From: Anaerolineales bacterium
GTDB lineage: Bacteria > Chloroflexota > Anaerolineae > 4572-78 > NAK82
DNA: 27,949 nt
NCBI GenBank assembly: GCA_024643945.1
Contig: JAHELX010000015.1
Location: forward strand, 1 to 27,949
Direction: 5' to 3'
The position numbers and the translations under genes were made by a program. The notes under the pieces are model-generated. The model was not told the origin of the DNA and did not search any database. It saw only the letters and a list, made by a program, of their open reading frames with translations. Of the stretch, positions 7,688 to 14,245 are shown piece after piece (the first letter of the stretch is position 1; each line of letters starts with the position of its first letter).

Positions 7688-9670
7688 CTATTGAATCCAA
7701 AACTCGACGGTCGCACTTCCCTGGCCGTCAACCCACACATCCACACTCGGCCCCAGTCCCTGAGGGGTGACGCGATATGTCCCCGGCCACAGGCCGCCCA
7801 CTTCACAGGCACCGGGGCCATGCTCCGGCTTGGTTCCGGTGATACATTGGGTCACGAAGCCCCCACTATCCAAGGTGACGGTCAAGCTGTCCGCGCCGGG
7901 AATCTTTACGATGATGGTAGACCATGCACCGGCCGGTGCGTTACCGCTGGTGTTGCGAGTGACAGCCCCGACCCATATGCCAGGCTGAGGCGTACGGGTG
8001 GGTGTAGGGAGCAGGCCATAACGGAATTCCACCAACAAAAAACCGCCCGGCCTCAGGTGGACTGGCACAGCAGCACCCAAGCCCTCCAACTCAACGCTAA
8101 AGTCACCCTGATTGAGCCCGCCAAACTCGACAGCATCTTCGCCGTACTCAGGCTTACTGCCAGTGAGGCCTCGCGTCGACCACGGGCCTGAGCGGAGGAT
8201 GATCGGCTGGTCTTTGAGCCCCAATGCGCGCACCACGATGGTACCGACACCAACCCCGGCATCGTCTTGTACCACGTAGCCCACCCAGCCGCTGGCGGGC
8301 GTGAGCGTGGGCGTCGGGGTGAGGGAAGGCGTCGGGGTAGCTGTAGTGATTGCACGTGAACGGGTAGGCGTGGGTGTTCGTGCAGGGGTGATCCGGGCCA
8401 GCGTCTGGGTGGCGGTTGGGGTCTCCACTTCCATGGCGATAAGCGTGCCACTGGGAGACGCTCCGGCGCCAATGATGCGTGTGGGGGTGGGAGACGGTGT
8501 GGCCGTCGCCATGAAGGACTCAAAGGCGACCTCGGCGAAGCCGACGCCATCCATATAAAGCCGGACCTCAGCCAGGATACCCACCGGCGACACGATATAA
8601 ACACCAGGCCATAACCCGCCAAATTCGCAAGCATAGTCTCCGTATTCCGGCTTGGTGCCGGTGTCACAAAAGGCCTCCCAGCCGGCTGGCGAACGCAGCG
8701 ACACCACCTGCCCGCGACGCCCTTCAACTCGCACGGCGATCGCTGACGAGACGCCATTTCCCGGCCAGGGCTGGCTGCTGTTGCGCACTACCCGGCCCAG
8801 CCACACCAATGGGCCAGGCGGCAATGGCTCTTGCCGAAACTCGACCAGGACAAAATCGCCCTGACCAATCATTACCGGGACTACCGGCTCCAGACCTTGG
8901 GCGCCGACGGAGTAGGTGCCAGGCGACAGCCCCCCGAACTCGCAAGCGTAATCACCATACTCGGGCTTGGATCCCGTGGTACAGGTAAGAGTAGTATCGC
9001 CCGCCGTGAGCGTAACCGGTAGGTTGCGCAGGCCATTCACTCGCACGGCAATGGCAGCGAAGACTTTGCCCTGGTAAGGTCTATCATGACGCATCACCGC
9101 GCCCACCCATTGCATCGCGGGCGTTGGCGTCGGAGTGGGCACAGGCGTTGGCGTACCTGGGGGGGGCTTAGGCGTGGGGGCAGGAGGACTCTGTGCGGCG
9201 ATAGTGACTTCAGCAGCCGTGTAGGGGGCGAATTCCACGACAACCAGGTTATAGCCATCTAGCTCGATTTCAATGCTGGTGCCCAGATCCGGCAGGCTGA
9301 CAGTCCAACGCCCGGGGGATACCGGTGCAAACTCGGCCGTGTAGGAACCGTATTCCGGCTTGGTCCCACTAAGGCCACTCAGGGTGATATCGTACTGGGT
9401 GAGGATGATAGGTTCATCCAGCCGATCAAGGACGCGGACGCGCACAATCGAGCCATCACCCGATGTAGCATAGGGGGTATTGCTAACGATTTGCCCGCGC
9501 CAGCCCAGGCGGGGAGAGACGGGCGTGGATGTGGCGGTAACAGTCGGCGTGCGGCGCACGACATCAGTGGCCTGCAGAGCAGGGACAACATCGGCTGCAG
9601 CCGGTCCAGCCAACCCGATAAGCAACAGGGCGGCGAGGTTCAACCCACTTGTAAGCACGAATCGCTTCAA
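7688..9670 (-). CDS. Exported protein with five ~95-residue KPEYG repeat domains on Pro/Thr linkers
   Basis: No known gene name. I place the start at the TTG at 9668-9670 because GGGGAGG (9680-9686) lies 9 nt upstream. The TTG at 9677-9679 directly abuts that site and is too close. This gives 660 residues. A signal peptide (1-26, basic then hydrophobic, ending PAAA) leads to five related domains at about 55-150, 186-281, 288-386, 460-552 and 564-660. Each begins with W-x-G-x-V/I, has an I-x-V-R/K strand, the hallmark TG(T/S)KPE(Y/H)G, then EF/EV-x-x-L-x-P/Q-G, and ends in VEF or VAF. Linkers at 151-185 and 387-459 are PT-rich stalks. The late G-L-x-PG-x-Y-x-V pattern resembles carboxypeptidase-regulatory/CnaB-like beta sandwiches. 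It is probably a secreted or surface adhesive protein; there is no anchor or LPXTG. Function is unknown. Confidence 0.85.
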   Translation of the reverse strand: MKRFVLTSGLNLAALLLIGLAGPAAADVVPALQATDVVRRTPTVTATSTPVSPRLGWRGQIVSNTPYATSGDGSIVRVRVLDRLDEPIILTQYDITLSGLSGTKPEYGSYTAEFAPVSPGRWTVSLPDLGTSIEIELDGYNLVVVEFAPYTAAEVTIAAQSPPAPTPKPPPGTPTPVPTPTPTPAMQWVGAVMRHDRPYQGKVFAAIAVRVNGLRNLPVTLTAGDTTLTCTTGSKPEYGDYACEFGGLSPGTYSVGAQGLEPVVPVMIGQGDFVLVEFRQEPLPPGPLVWLGRVVRNSSQPWPGNGVSSAIAVRVEGRRGQVVSLRSPAGWEAFCDTGTKPEYGDYACEFGGLWPGVYIVSPVGILAEVRLYMDGVGFAEVAFESFMATATPSPTPTRIIGAGASPSGTLIAMEVETPTATQTLARITPARTPTPTRSRAITTATPTPSLTPTPTLTPASGWVGYVVQDDAGVGVGTIVVRALGLKDQPIILRSGPWSTRGLTGSKPEYGEDAVEFGGLNQGDFSVELEGLGAAVPVHLRPGGFLLVEFRYGLLPTPTRTPQPGIWVGAVTRNTSGNAPAGAWSTIIVKIPGADSLTVTLDSGGFVTQCITGTKPEHGPGACEVGGLWPGTYRVTPQGLGPSVDVWVDGQGSATVEFWIQ

Positions 9671-9758
9671 TCTAGCCAACCTCCCCAGTCATACAGATCG
9701 GAATCCACTGCACTTGCCCTTCTACTGCAGAAGGGCACATACCCAGATACTGTCGCCT

Positions 9759-10760
9759 TTACCAGTTCTTCTGCCAGTTAGCAAAGCAAATAGACATCTC
9801 GTCCCACGAAAGGTCACAGAACCCGACGGGTGAGAGTGAGGGCACCGAAGGGTTCTTGGCTTCGTCGTAATTGCTTGCCTCCACTATGCGTACTTCCCAA
9901 TTGCACATCGAGTTTGGATCTAAAGGGCTACTGAGGATAATGTCATATGCTCCCGCCTCGTACGATTCGCCGGGAACGTAAAGGTTGACTCCTGATGGGT
10001 TAGACGTCAGCACTGTAGAGCCGCATTTTGCTTGAACAAACACTCCATTAACAGGATTGCCTGCAGTGTCACGGATATGACCTCTAATCTGCGCTAAACC
10101 ACCGTTCCATTGCCCTTCCCAAGCAAGAGGCGTATACTGATAGGCCGGCGTTGGGGCAGGAGGTGGTGCCGGGGAAGTGGGAGTCGCTGTGGGTGCAGAT
10201 GGTGTAGGTGTGGATGGTGCCTCAACCACCGGCACGGCTTCGGTGCTGCGGGCGGTCCCATAGCCCGCCGAAATCCAGGCCTTGCCGTCGGGCGCGCCTG
10301 GGTAGGGAATCTGCCACCAGGCACTATTAGCACTCCGCCCGACGATTTCCACCGTCGTTCCAACCGCCAGCGCGCCAATCCGATCATAGTTGGTACCGGG
10401 TCCTGTCCGAACGTTCAAGTTCACGTCCACTGTTACCAAGGGGCCACCAGGGACAGGGGAAGCGTTCGAGGGCGCTTCGGTGGCTGGGGATTCTGTCGGT
10501 GCAGACGATTCCGGGGTAGGTGTGTCAGGCGTCGCCAGCACCTGTGTAGGCGTGGCTGTAGGTGGTGGCGGCACCGGGGTATTGGTGGGCGCCAGCGCTA
10601 CCGGCGTGGGCGAAGGTGCTGGGGTGAAGGTAGGCAATGGAGTGCGAGTAGGTCGCGTCAAGCCGGGCCGGTTACTGAAGACCACGTTGAACAAGGATGC
10701 AAAGACAATATAGTTGATCAAAATGAGAACAACCACAAGCGCCCACTGTCTGCGTGACAT
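9759..10760 (-). CDS. Membrane-anchored SH3b-domain protein with Pro/Thr-rich stalks
   Basis: The frame is open upstream to 10931, but the ATG at 10758-10760 is the credible start. It has GGGAGG 9 nt upstream, begins directly with a membrane segment, and lies about 58 nt downstream of an extended -10 promoter. The resulting 333-residue protein has an N-terminal anchor (6-29), a PT-rich stalk (30-105) and a bacterial SH3 domain (108-169, with LNVRTGPGTNYDRIG and WWQI). A second PT linker (about 178-207) and a C-terminal beta-rich domain (215-333: IRGHIRDTAGNPVNGVFV, then a Cys-containing tail) follow. SH3b domains in bacteria generally bind cell-wall or surface ligands. The protein is probably exposed outside the membrane. 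It is next to the KPEYG repeat protein (80 bp apart), so the two may be co-transcribed envelope proteins. Confidence 0.85.
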   Translation of the reverse strand: MSRRQWALVVVLILINYIVFASLFNVVFSNRPGLTRPTRTPLPTFTPAPSPTPVALAPTNTPVPPPPTATPTQVLATPDTPTPESSAPTESPATEAPSNASPVPGGPLVTVDVNLNVRTGPGTNYDRIGALAVGTTVEIVGRSANSAWWQIPYPGAPDGKAWISAGYGTARSTEAVPVVEAPSTPTPSAPTATPTSPAPPPAPTPAYQYTPLAWEGQWNGGLAQIRGHIRDTAGNPVNGVFVQAKCGSTVLTSNPSGVNLYVPGESYEAGAYDIILSSPLDPNSMCNWEVRIVEASNYDEAKNPSVPSLSPVGFCDLSWDEMSICFANWQKNW

Positions 10761-10817
10761 ACCTCTTGGCCTCCCATGTTTGCTGGTTGCGGTTTGGCTT
10801 GTTCCAGCGCAGACGTA

Positions 10818-10826
10818 ATTATACCA
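10818..10826 (-). promoter_or_regulatory. Extended -10 promoter of the SH3b gene
   Basis: On the minus strand TGGTATAAT gives a perfect -10 (10818-10823) with the TGn extension. No good -35 is visible at 16-18 bp, which is normal for extended -10 promoters. The predicted start leaves a leader of roughly 50 nt to the ATG at 10760. Confidence 0.65.
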
Positions 10827-10924
10827 CATGGTGATACTGGGAGCGAAATCACAGGGATTATGCGGGTTCTCAGTCGTGAGGAGAGGAACGCCCTGACTGC
10901 ACTTCTCAGCACATTTCAGCCCGT

Positions 10925-10953
10925 TTGACACAGTCAGGTTTGGTCCTTATACT
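10925..10953 (+). promoter_or_regulatory. Promoter of the cinA-type gene
   Basis: TTGACA (10925-10930), a 17-bp spacer and TATACT (10948-10953). The sequence around the predicted start, TATACTGGCATCT, closely resembles that of the smc promoter (TATACTGACATTT). Confidence 0.8.
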
Positions 10954-10988
10954 GGCATCTAAGTGGACAAACATGTCAGTCTGGAAAC

Positions 10989-11498
10989 ATGGGGGTATTC
11001 ATGCCTGACGAACAACTGGAAAGTGTGGTAGGGGATTTGCTGCGGGCAAAAGGGCTAACGCTGTCGGCCGCTGAATCGTGCACCGGCGGCTTACTGGGCC
11101 ATCGACTGACCAACGTGCCGGGCAGTTCCGACTACTTTATGGGCGGCGTGGTGGCCTATTCTTACGATGCTAAGGAACGGATTCTGCACGTGCGCCACGA
11201 CACGCTTTACGATTACGGAGCAGTGAGTGAGCAGACAGCGCTAGAGATGGCTCGGGGCGTGCGCCGATTGTTTCTGACCGACGTGGCCTTGTCGGTGACA
11301 GGGATCGCCGGTCCAGGCGGGGGAATGCCAGGCAAGCCAGTAGGGCTGGTCTACATCGCCCTCTCGGCGCGCGACCGGGAGGAGTGCCATGAATTCTTAT
11401 GGGACAGCGACCGGGAGGGAAACAAAGCTCGCTCAGTCCAGGCAGCGCTGGAAATGCTGGCGTATTACCTACACGAGCGTTTCGACCCGCGACTGTGA
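10989..11498 (+). CDS. pncC: CinA C-terminal-domain protein, nicotinamide-nucleotide amidohydrolase (PncC type)
   Basis: Stand-alone CinA-C/PncC protein of 169 residues. The family hydrolyses nicotinamide mononucleotide to nicotinic acid mononucleotide and ammonia in the NAD pyridine-nucleotide cycle. Visible hallmarks are AAESCTGG (S30, the likely nucleophile), GGVVAYSYDAKERIL (with Y57/Y59 and K62), GAVSEQTALEMARG, SVTGIAGPGGG and KPVGLVYIAL. The N-terminal molybdopterin-like domain of full CinA is absent, as in E. coli PncC. Two ATGs are possible: 10989 and 11001. The second removes four residues and has GGGGGT 5 nt upstream, so it may be the true start. The gene has a near-consensus promoter at 10925-10953 and is followed 68 nt later by a small hypothetical gene on the same strand. 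Confidence 0.93.
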   Translation: MGVFMPDEQLESVVGDLLRAKGLTLSAAESCTGGLLGHRLTNVPGSSDYFMGGVVAYSYDAKERILHVRHDTLYDYGAVSEQTALEMARGVRRLFLTDVALSVTGIAGPGGGMPGKPVGLVYIALSARDREECHEFLWDSDREGNKARSVQAALEMLAYYLHERFDPRL

Positions 11499-11566
11499 CG
11501 TGGCCGCGTTCCATACTGGGACAGAACAATACCTATGCGGGGAAAGGAAAGAATAAGGAAATCGCT

Positions 11567-11821
11567 ATGAACAGTGTGTGGCTTGAGGATGAGGTGGTGA
11601 CAGTGGAAGCTCATTTCCTCCCCGATGGAAAGGTGCAGCCGATTGCCTTCACCTGGCGTGGACGTCGCTGGAGCGTGACCGGGGTAGGCCGCCAATGGGA
11701 CGATGCCGACGGCAAGCACGTGCTCGTGGTGTCCGACGGAAGCCGCTTCGAATTATGCTTGACCTCCGTTCAGGGTAACTGGCGCTTGCTACGCGCCTGG
11801 GAAAGGCCACACCTGGTCTAG
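11567..11821 (+). CDS. Small hypothetical protein, 84 residues
   Basis: The frame is open further upstream (to 11399), but that part overlaps cinA. The ATG at 11567 has AAGGAAA about 7-8 nt upstream, so I start there. The protein has alternating strands and aromatic residues: DEVVTVEAHFLPDGKVQPIAFTWRGR, then RWSVTGVGRQWDD, KHVLVVSDGSRFELCL and GNWRLLRAWERPH. This is reminiscent of small DUF6504-like beta proteins (WRGRR...V...W pattern), but that assignment is uncertain. It is cytoplasmic, with no signal or membrane segment. It probably shares the cinA transcript. Its stop overlaps that of the convergent thioesterase gene by 4 nt. Confidence 0.75.
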   Translation: MNSVWLEDEVVTVEAHFLPDGKVQPIAFTWRGRRWSVTGVGRQWDDADGKHVLVVSDGSRFELCLTSVQGNWRLLRAWERPHLV

Positions 11822-12252
11822 TCCTGGGGTGGATTGGCAGACATGGGCGGCTGCAATTTACGGTTGGCCCTGGCCACGAAACCTTCTACTTCTACCAAAA
11901 CCCGCTCGTGAGTGCCTCGTCCTATCTCTTCTATGTCGTCATGGGCCACTACCTGGAATTTGAGGCGACGTCCATGCACCTCGGTGAGAGCGGCACGGAC
12001 TTCCACGCTCAGCCCCACTGGCGTAGGGGCAATATGTTCGATGTTGATCGCCACGCCCACCGACGTAAACTCCGGCGGCAGATGGCTGGACAAAGCCGCC
12101 ACAGCCGCGGTCTCCATCAATCGCACCAATTCGGGCGTAGCCAGCACGTCAACGGTACCGCTGCCCAATTGCCGGGCGGTTGACTTTTTATCGACCCAGT
12201 GTTGAATCGTACCCGACAGGCCGGGCATAAGCTCGGGGAATTGGGCCATCAT
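11818..12252 (-). CDS. FlK-like hot-dog-fold acyl-CoA thioesterase
   Basis: A 144-residue single hot-dog-domain protein resembling the fluoroacetyl-CoA thioesterase (FlK) family. The triad reported for FlK (Thr42, Glu50, His76) has counterparts here with identical spacing: T39 in VLATPELV, E47 in RLMETAA and H73 in INIEHIAPTPVG. The later GRRLKFQVVAHDD and GRGTHERVLV stretches are also typical. Family members hydrolyse acyl-CoA thioesters; most bacterial homologues have unknown substrates, and nothing here suggests fluoroacetate. The gene is fused to the cyclase gene through a TAATG stop-start overlap, so translation is probably coupled. At its other end its stop overlaps a convergent hypothetical gene. 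Confidence 0.85.
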   Translation of the reverse strand: MMAQFPELMPGLSGTIQHWVDKKSTARQLGSGTVDVLATPELVRLMETAAVAALSSHLPPEFTSVGVAINIEHIAPTPVGLSVEVRAALTEVHGRRLKFQVVAHDDIEEIGRGTHERVLVEVEGFVARANRKLQPPMSANPPQD

Positions 12253-14072
12253 TATCTCAGCACATTCAGCAATTCATAAACTTGTTCCAGAGCCTGCCGG
12301 CCCCTCACCTGGATGGGATCCAAAGCGTACACTTCTACCCGGTCTCTCACCAATTCGTAAGTGAAGCTGCTCAAAAGAATCTGGCCTCCCTTGGCGCTTT
12401 CTTGCAAACGTCTAGCCAGGTTGACAGCATCACCGATGGCAGTATATTCCATCCGATCCTCAGCACCCACGTTACCGACCACCGGCTCACCAGTATTGAT
12501 GCCCACACCGACAGTCAAGCGATCTTCGTTCGGCACCCGTTGCAGATATTCCTCAATGGCTCGCTTGAAGTCCCAGGCAGCTAACACGGCCCGCCAGGCG
12601 TGATCCTTGACAGGCCGCAGCGGAGTATTGAAGTGAGCCATCACGGCATCGCCTAGATACTTATCTATAATGCCTTCATGCCAATCCACAGCAGCCGAGG
12701 CGAAGGCAAAATATTGGTTGATGACTTCCACCACTTTTTCAGGGTCAGACCGTTCGCTATAGGTGGAAAACCCCCGGATGTCGGCAAAGAGGGTGGTGAT
12801 TTGCTGACGTTCGCCACGCAACTTGAGTTCCGACAGGTCGTCGGGTAGATTGTCCACCAACTGTGAAGGCAAATAACGTCTGACCATCGCCCGTTCGCGC
12901 TCGAATCGCTTTTTCTCTGTCAGGTCGTCCACGACGATGGCAACACCCAGGGTGGCATCCTGCGCATCGCGCAGAGTTGACAGGTTCATGCTCAGGTTGA
13001 CTGTGCCCCGTTCGGGCAGATCCACGTCAACTTCGTAGCCAATGTAACGCCTTCGACGACGTTTCACCTCTTCCATCAGTTGTGGCAGGGGGATACGTGC
13101 CAGGGGAGGAAGCACCTCGTGGTAGGGGCGGCCAATGGAGCGGCTGGCCGGCATGCTCAAAATGCTTTCAGCAGCACGGTTGAAAAGGGTGATTTTGTCC
13201 CGGATATCAGTGGTGATGACACCGCTGGCGATGGACGCAAAAATGTTGTCCATCAAATTTTTCATATTGGTGATTTCTTCCAGGTTACGCTTGACGCTCT
13301 CGAAGAGGCGGGCATTTTCGATAGCCACCGCAGACTGGTCAGCGATAGCTGCCAACAGACGGCGGTCCGCATCGGAAAAGAGCCCGGTCTTGATGCGATT
13401 ATCGGCATAGATAACGCCGGTAATTTTGCCTTTCACCCGTAGGGGAACGCACAGGATGGAGCGCAGGCTGTAGCTGACGACGCTGGCCTGGGCGCTGAAG
13501 CGGGGATCAGCCTGGGCATTGGTGGTGAGGATCGGTTCGCCTTCCTGGGCTACTTTGTCGACAACACTACGGCTGATTTCAAATGAAGAACCGGCGATGG
13601 TTTCCCGGTCCATATTGCGGGCGACGCGAAAAGTGAGTTCACCGGTTTCCTCGTCAATGAGCATCAGGAATCCCCGCTCGGCGCCAGTGACCTGGATGAT
13701 GAGGTCCATTGTCAGGTTCAAGACTTCGCTCAAGTCGAGGGTGGAATTAACAATCTGACTCACATTATAGAGCGCGGTAAGGTTTTCGTGCTCTTTCAAC
13801 TGGGCGGCGAGTTCCTGGCTCAAGTCCTTTAGCGAAGCGTCGAGCTGCGGAAGCAACTGCCCCAATTGACCCACGATGTTTGCTACGGCTAGCGTGCTGG
13901 CGAGCGTATCTCGCAACGGTTGATCTTTGCCAGCAGGGAGTCGCTGGCCCAGACGAGTGAGGATGTTTTGCTGACGGGCCAGGGCATCGGCAAAATTGTT
14001 CAAGCTGGTTTGCAGTGCGTCGATCTCGCTCCGCACTTTGCTCAGTTTTTCCTGCGACGTAGTCTCTATCAT
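12252..14072 (-). CDS. Class III adenylate cyclase with GAF and PAS sensor domains
   Basis: A 606-residue cytoplasmic signalling protein. Order: N-terminal coiled coil (5-100), GAF domain (about 105-257), PAS domain (about 270-385), and a class III cyclase homology domain (about 422-560). The metal-binding aspartates are D431 (FADIRGF) and D475 (GDAVMA). The purine-selecting pair is K471 (IIDKYLGD) and T544 (MEYTAIGD), the Lys-Thr arrangement seen in cyanobacterial CyaC-type adenylate cyclases. Transition-state residues N551 and R555 (VNLARR) are present. All catalytic residues are intact, so it should make cAMP from ATP under GAF/PAS control. No membrane segment is seen. It lies 173 bp downstream of a Ser/Thr kinase and overlaps the thioesterase start. 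No cAMP receptor is in the window. Confidence 0.93.
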   Translation of the reverse strand: MIETTSQEKLSKVRSEIDALQTSLNNFADALARQQNILTRLGQRLPAGKDQPLRDTLASTLAVANIVGQLGQLLPQLDASLKDLSQELAAQLKEHENLTALYNVSQIVNSTLDLSEVLNLTMDLIIQVTGAERGFLMLIDEETGELTFRVARNMDRETIAGSSFEISRSVVDKVAQEGEPILTTNAQADPRFSAQASVVSYSLRSILCVPLRVKGKITGVIYADNRIKTGLFSDADRRLLAAIADQSAVAIENARLFESVKRNLEEITNMKNLMDNIFASIASGVITTDIRDKITLFNRAAESILSMPASRSIGRPYHEVLPPLARIPLPQLMEEVKRRRRRYIGYEVDVDLPERGTVNLSMNLSTLRDAQDATLGVAIVVDDLTEKKRFERERAMVRRYLPSQLVDNLPDDLSELKLRGERQQITTLFADIRGFSTYSERSDPEKVVEVINQYFAFASAAVDWHEGIIDKYLGDAVMAHFNTPLRPVKDHAWRAVLAAWDFKRAIEEYLQRVPNEDRLTVGVGINTGEPVVGNVGAEDRMEYTAIGDAVNLARRLQESAKGGQILLSSFTYELVRDRVEVYALDPIQVRGRQALEQVYELLNVLR

Positions 14073-14104
14073 CGCCTCTCGCCTGAGGTTCTTGTAATGG
14101 ACTT

Positions 14105-14133
14105 CATCAGCGCCTGTCTACCATCCGCTGATG
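14105..14133. repeat. Hairpin upstream of the adenylate cyclase
   Basis: CATCAGCG (14105-14112) and CGCTGATG (14126-14133) are perfect inverted copies around a 13-nt loop, 33 nt upstream of the cyclase start. It could be a leader hairpin or part of a promoter-region site; no T-run follows. Confidence 0.4.
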
Positions 14134-14152
14134 TATCTTCTCAACAATTTGA

Positions 14153-14216
14153 GGTAAGGGCAGACCTTCCCCAAAGAGGACGATAGGTCCCCTTTGGAGA
14201 AGGGTTCGCCCCTACA
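14153..14216. repeat. REP-like imperfect palindrome between kinase and cyclase
   Basis: Arms of 29-30 bp (14153-14181 and 14187-14216) pair over most of their length around a 5-nt loop, GATAG. The distal end reads TGTAGGGGCGAACCC on the minus strand, a G-rich motif reminiscent of dispersed palindromes common in Chloroflexota and cyanobacteria. It lies 30 nt after the kinase stop, so it may end or stabilise that transcript. No target duplication is seen. Confidence 0.6.
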
Positions 14217-14245
14217 TTTTAAGAAGGTATCTGCTGATTGCCTGG

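Noticed and set aside
10110..10757. Long plus-strand open frame opposite the SH3b gene
   Set aside because: Its Gly/Arg/Cys-rich composition is the antisense of Pro/Thr repeats; there is no promoter or ribosome site.
10761..10931. N-terminal extension of the SH3b protein
   Set aside because: It would put 57 polar, Cys-containing residues before the membrane anchor and run through a TATAAT promoter; the ATG at 10760 has a good ribosome site.
11399..11566. Upstream extension of the 84-residue hypothetical protein
   Set aside because: It overlaps the end of cinA in another frame and has no ribosome site; the ATG at 11567 does.
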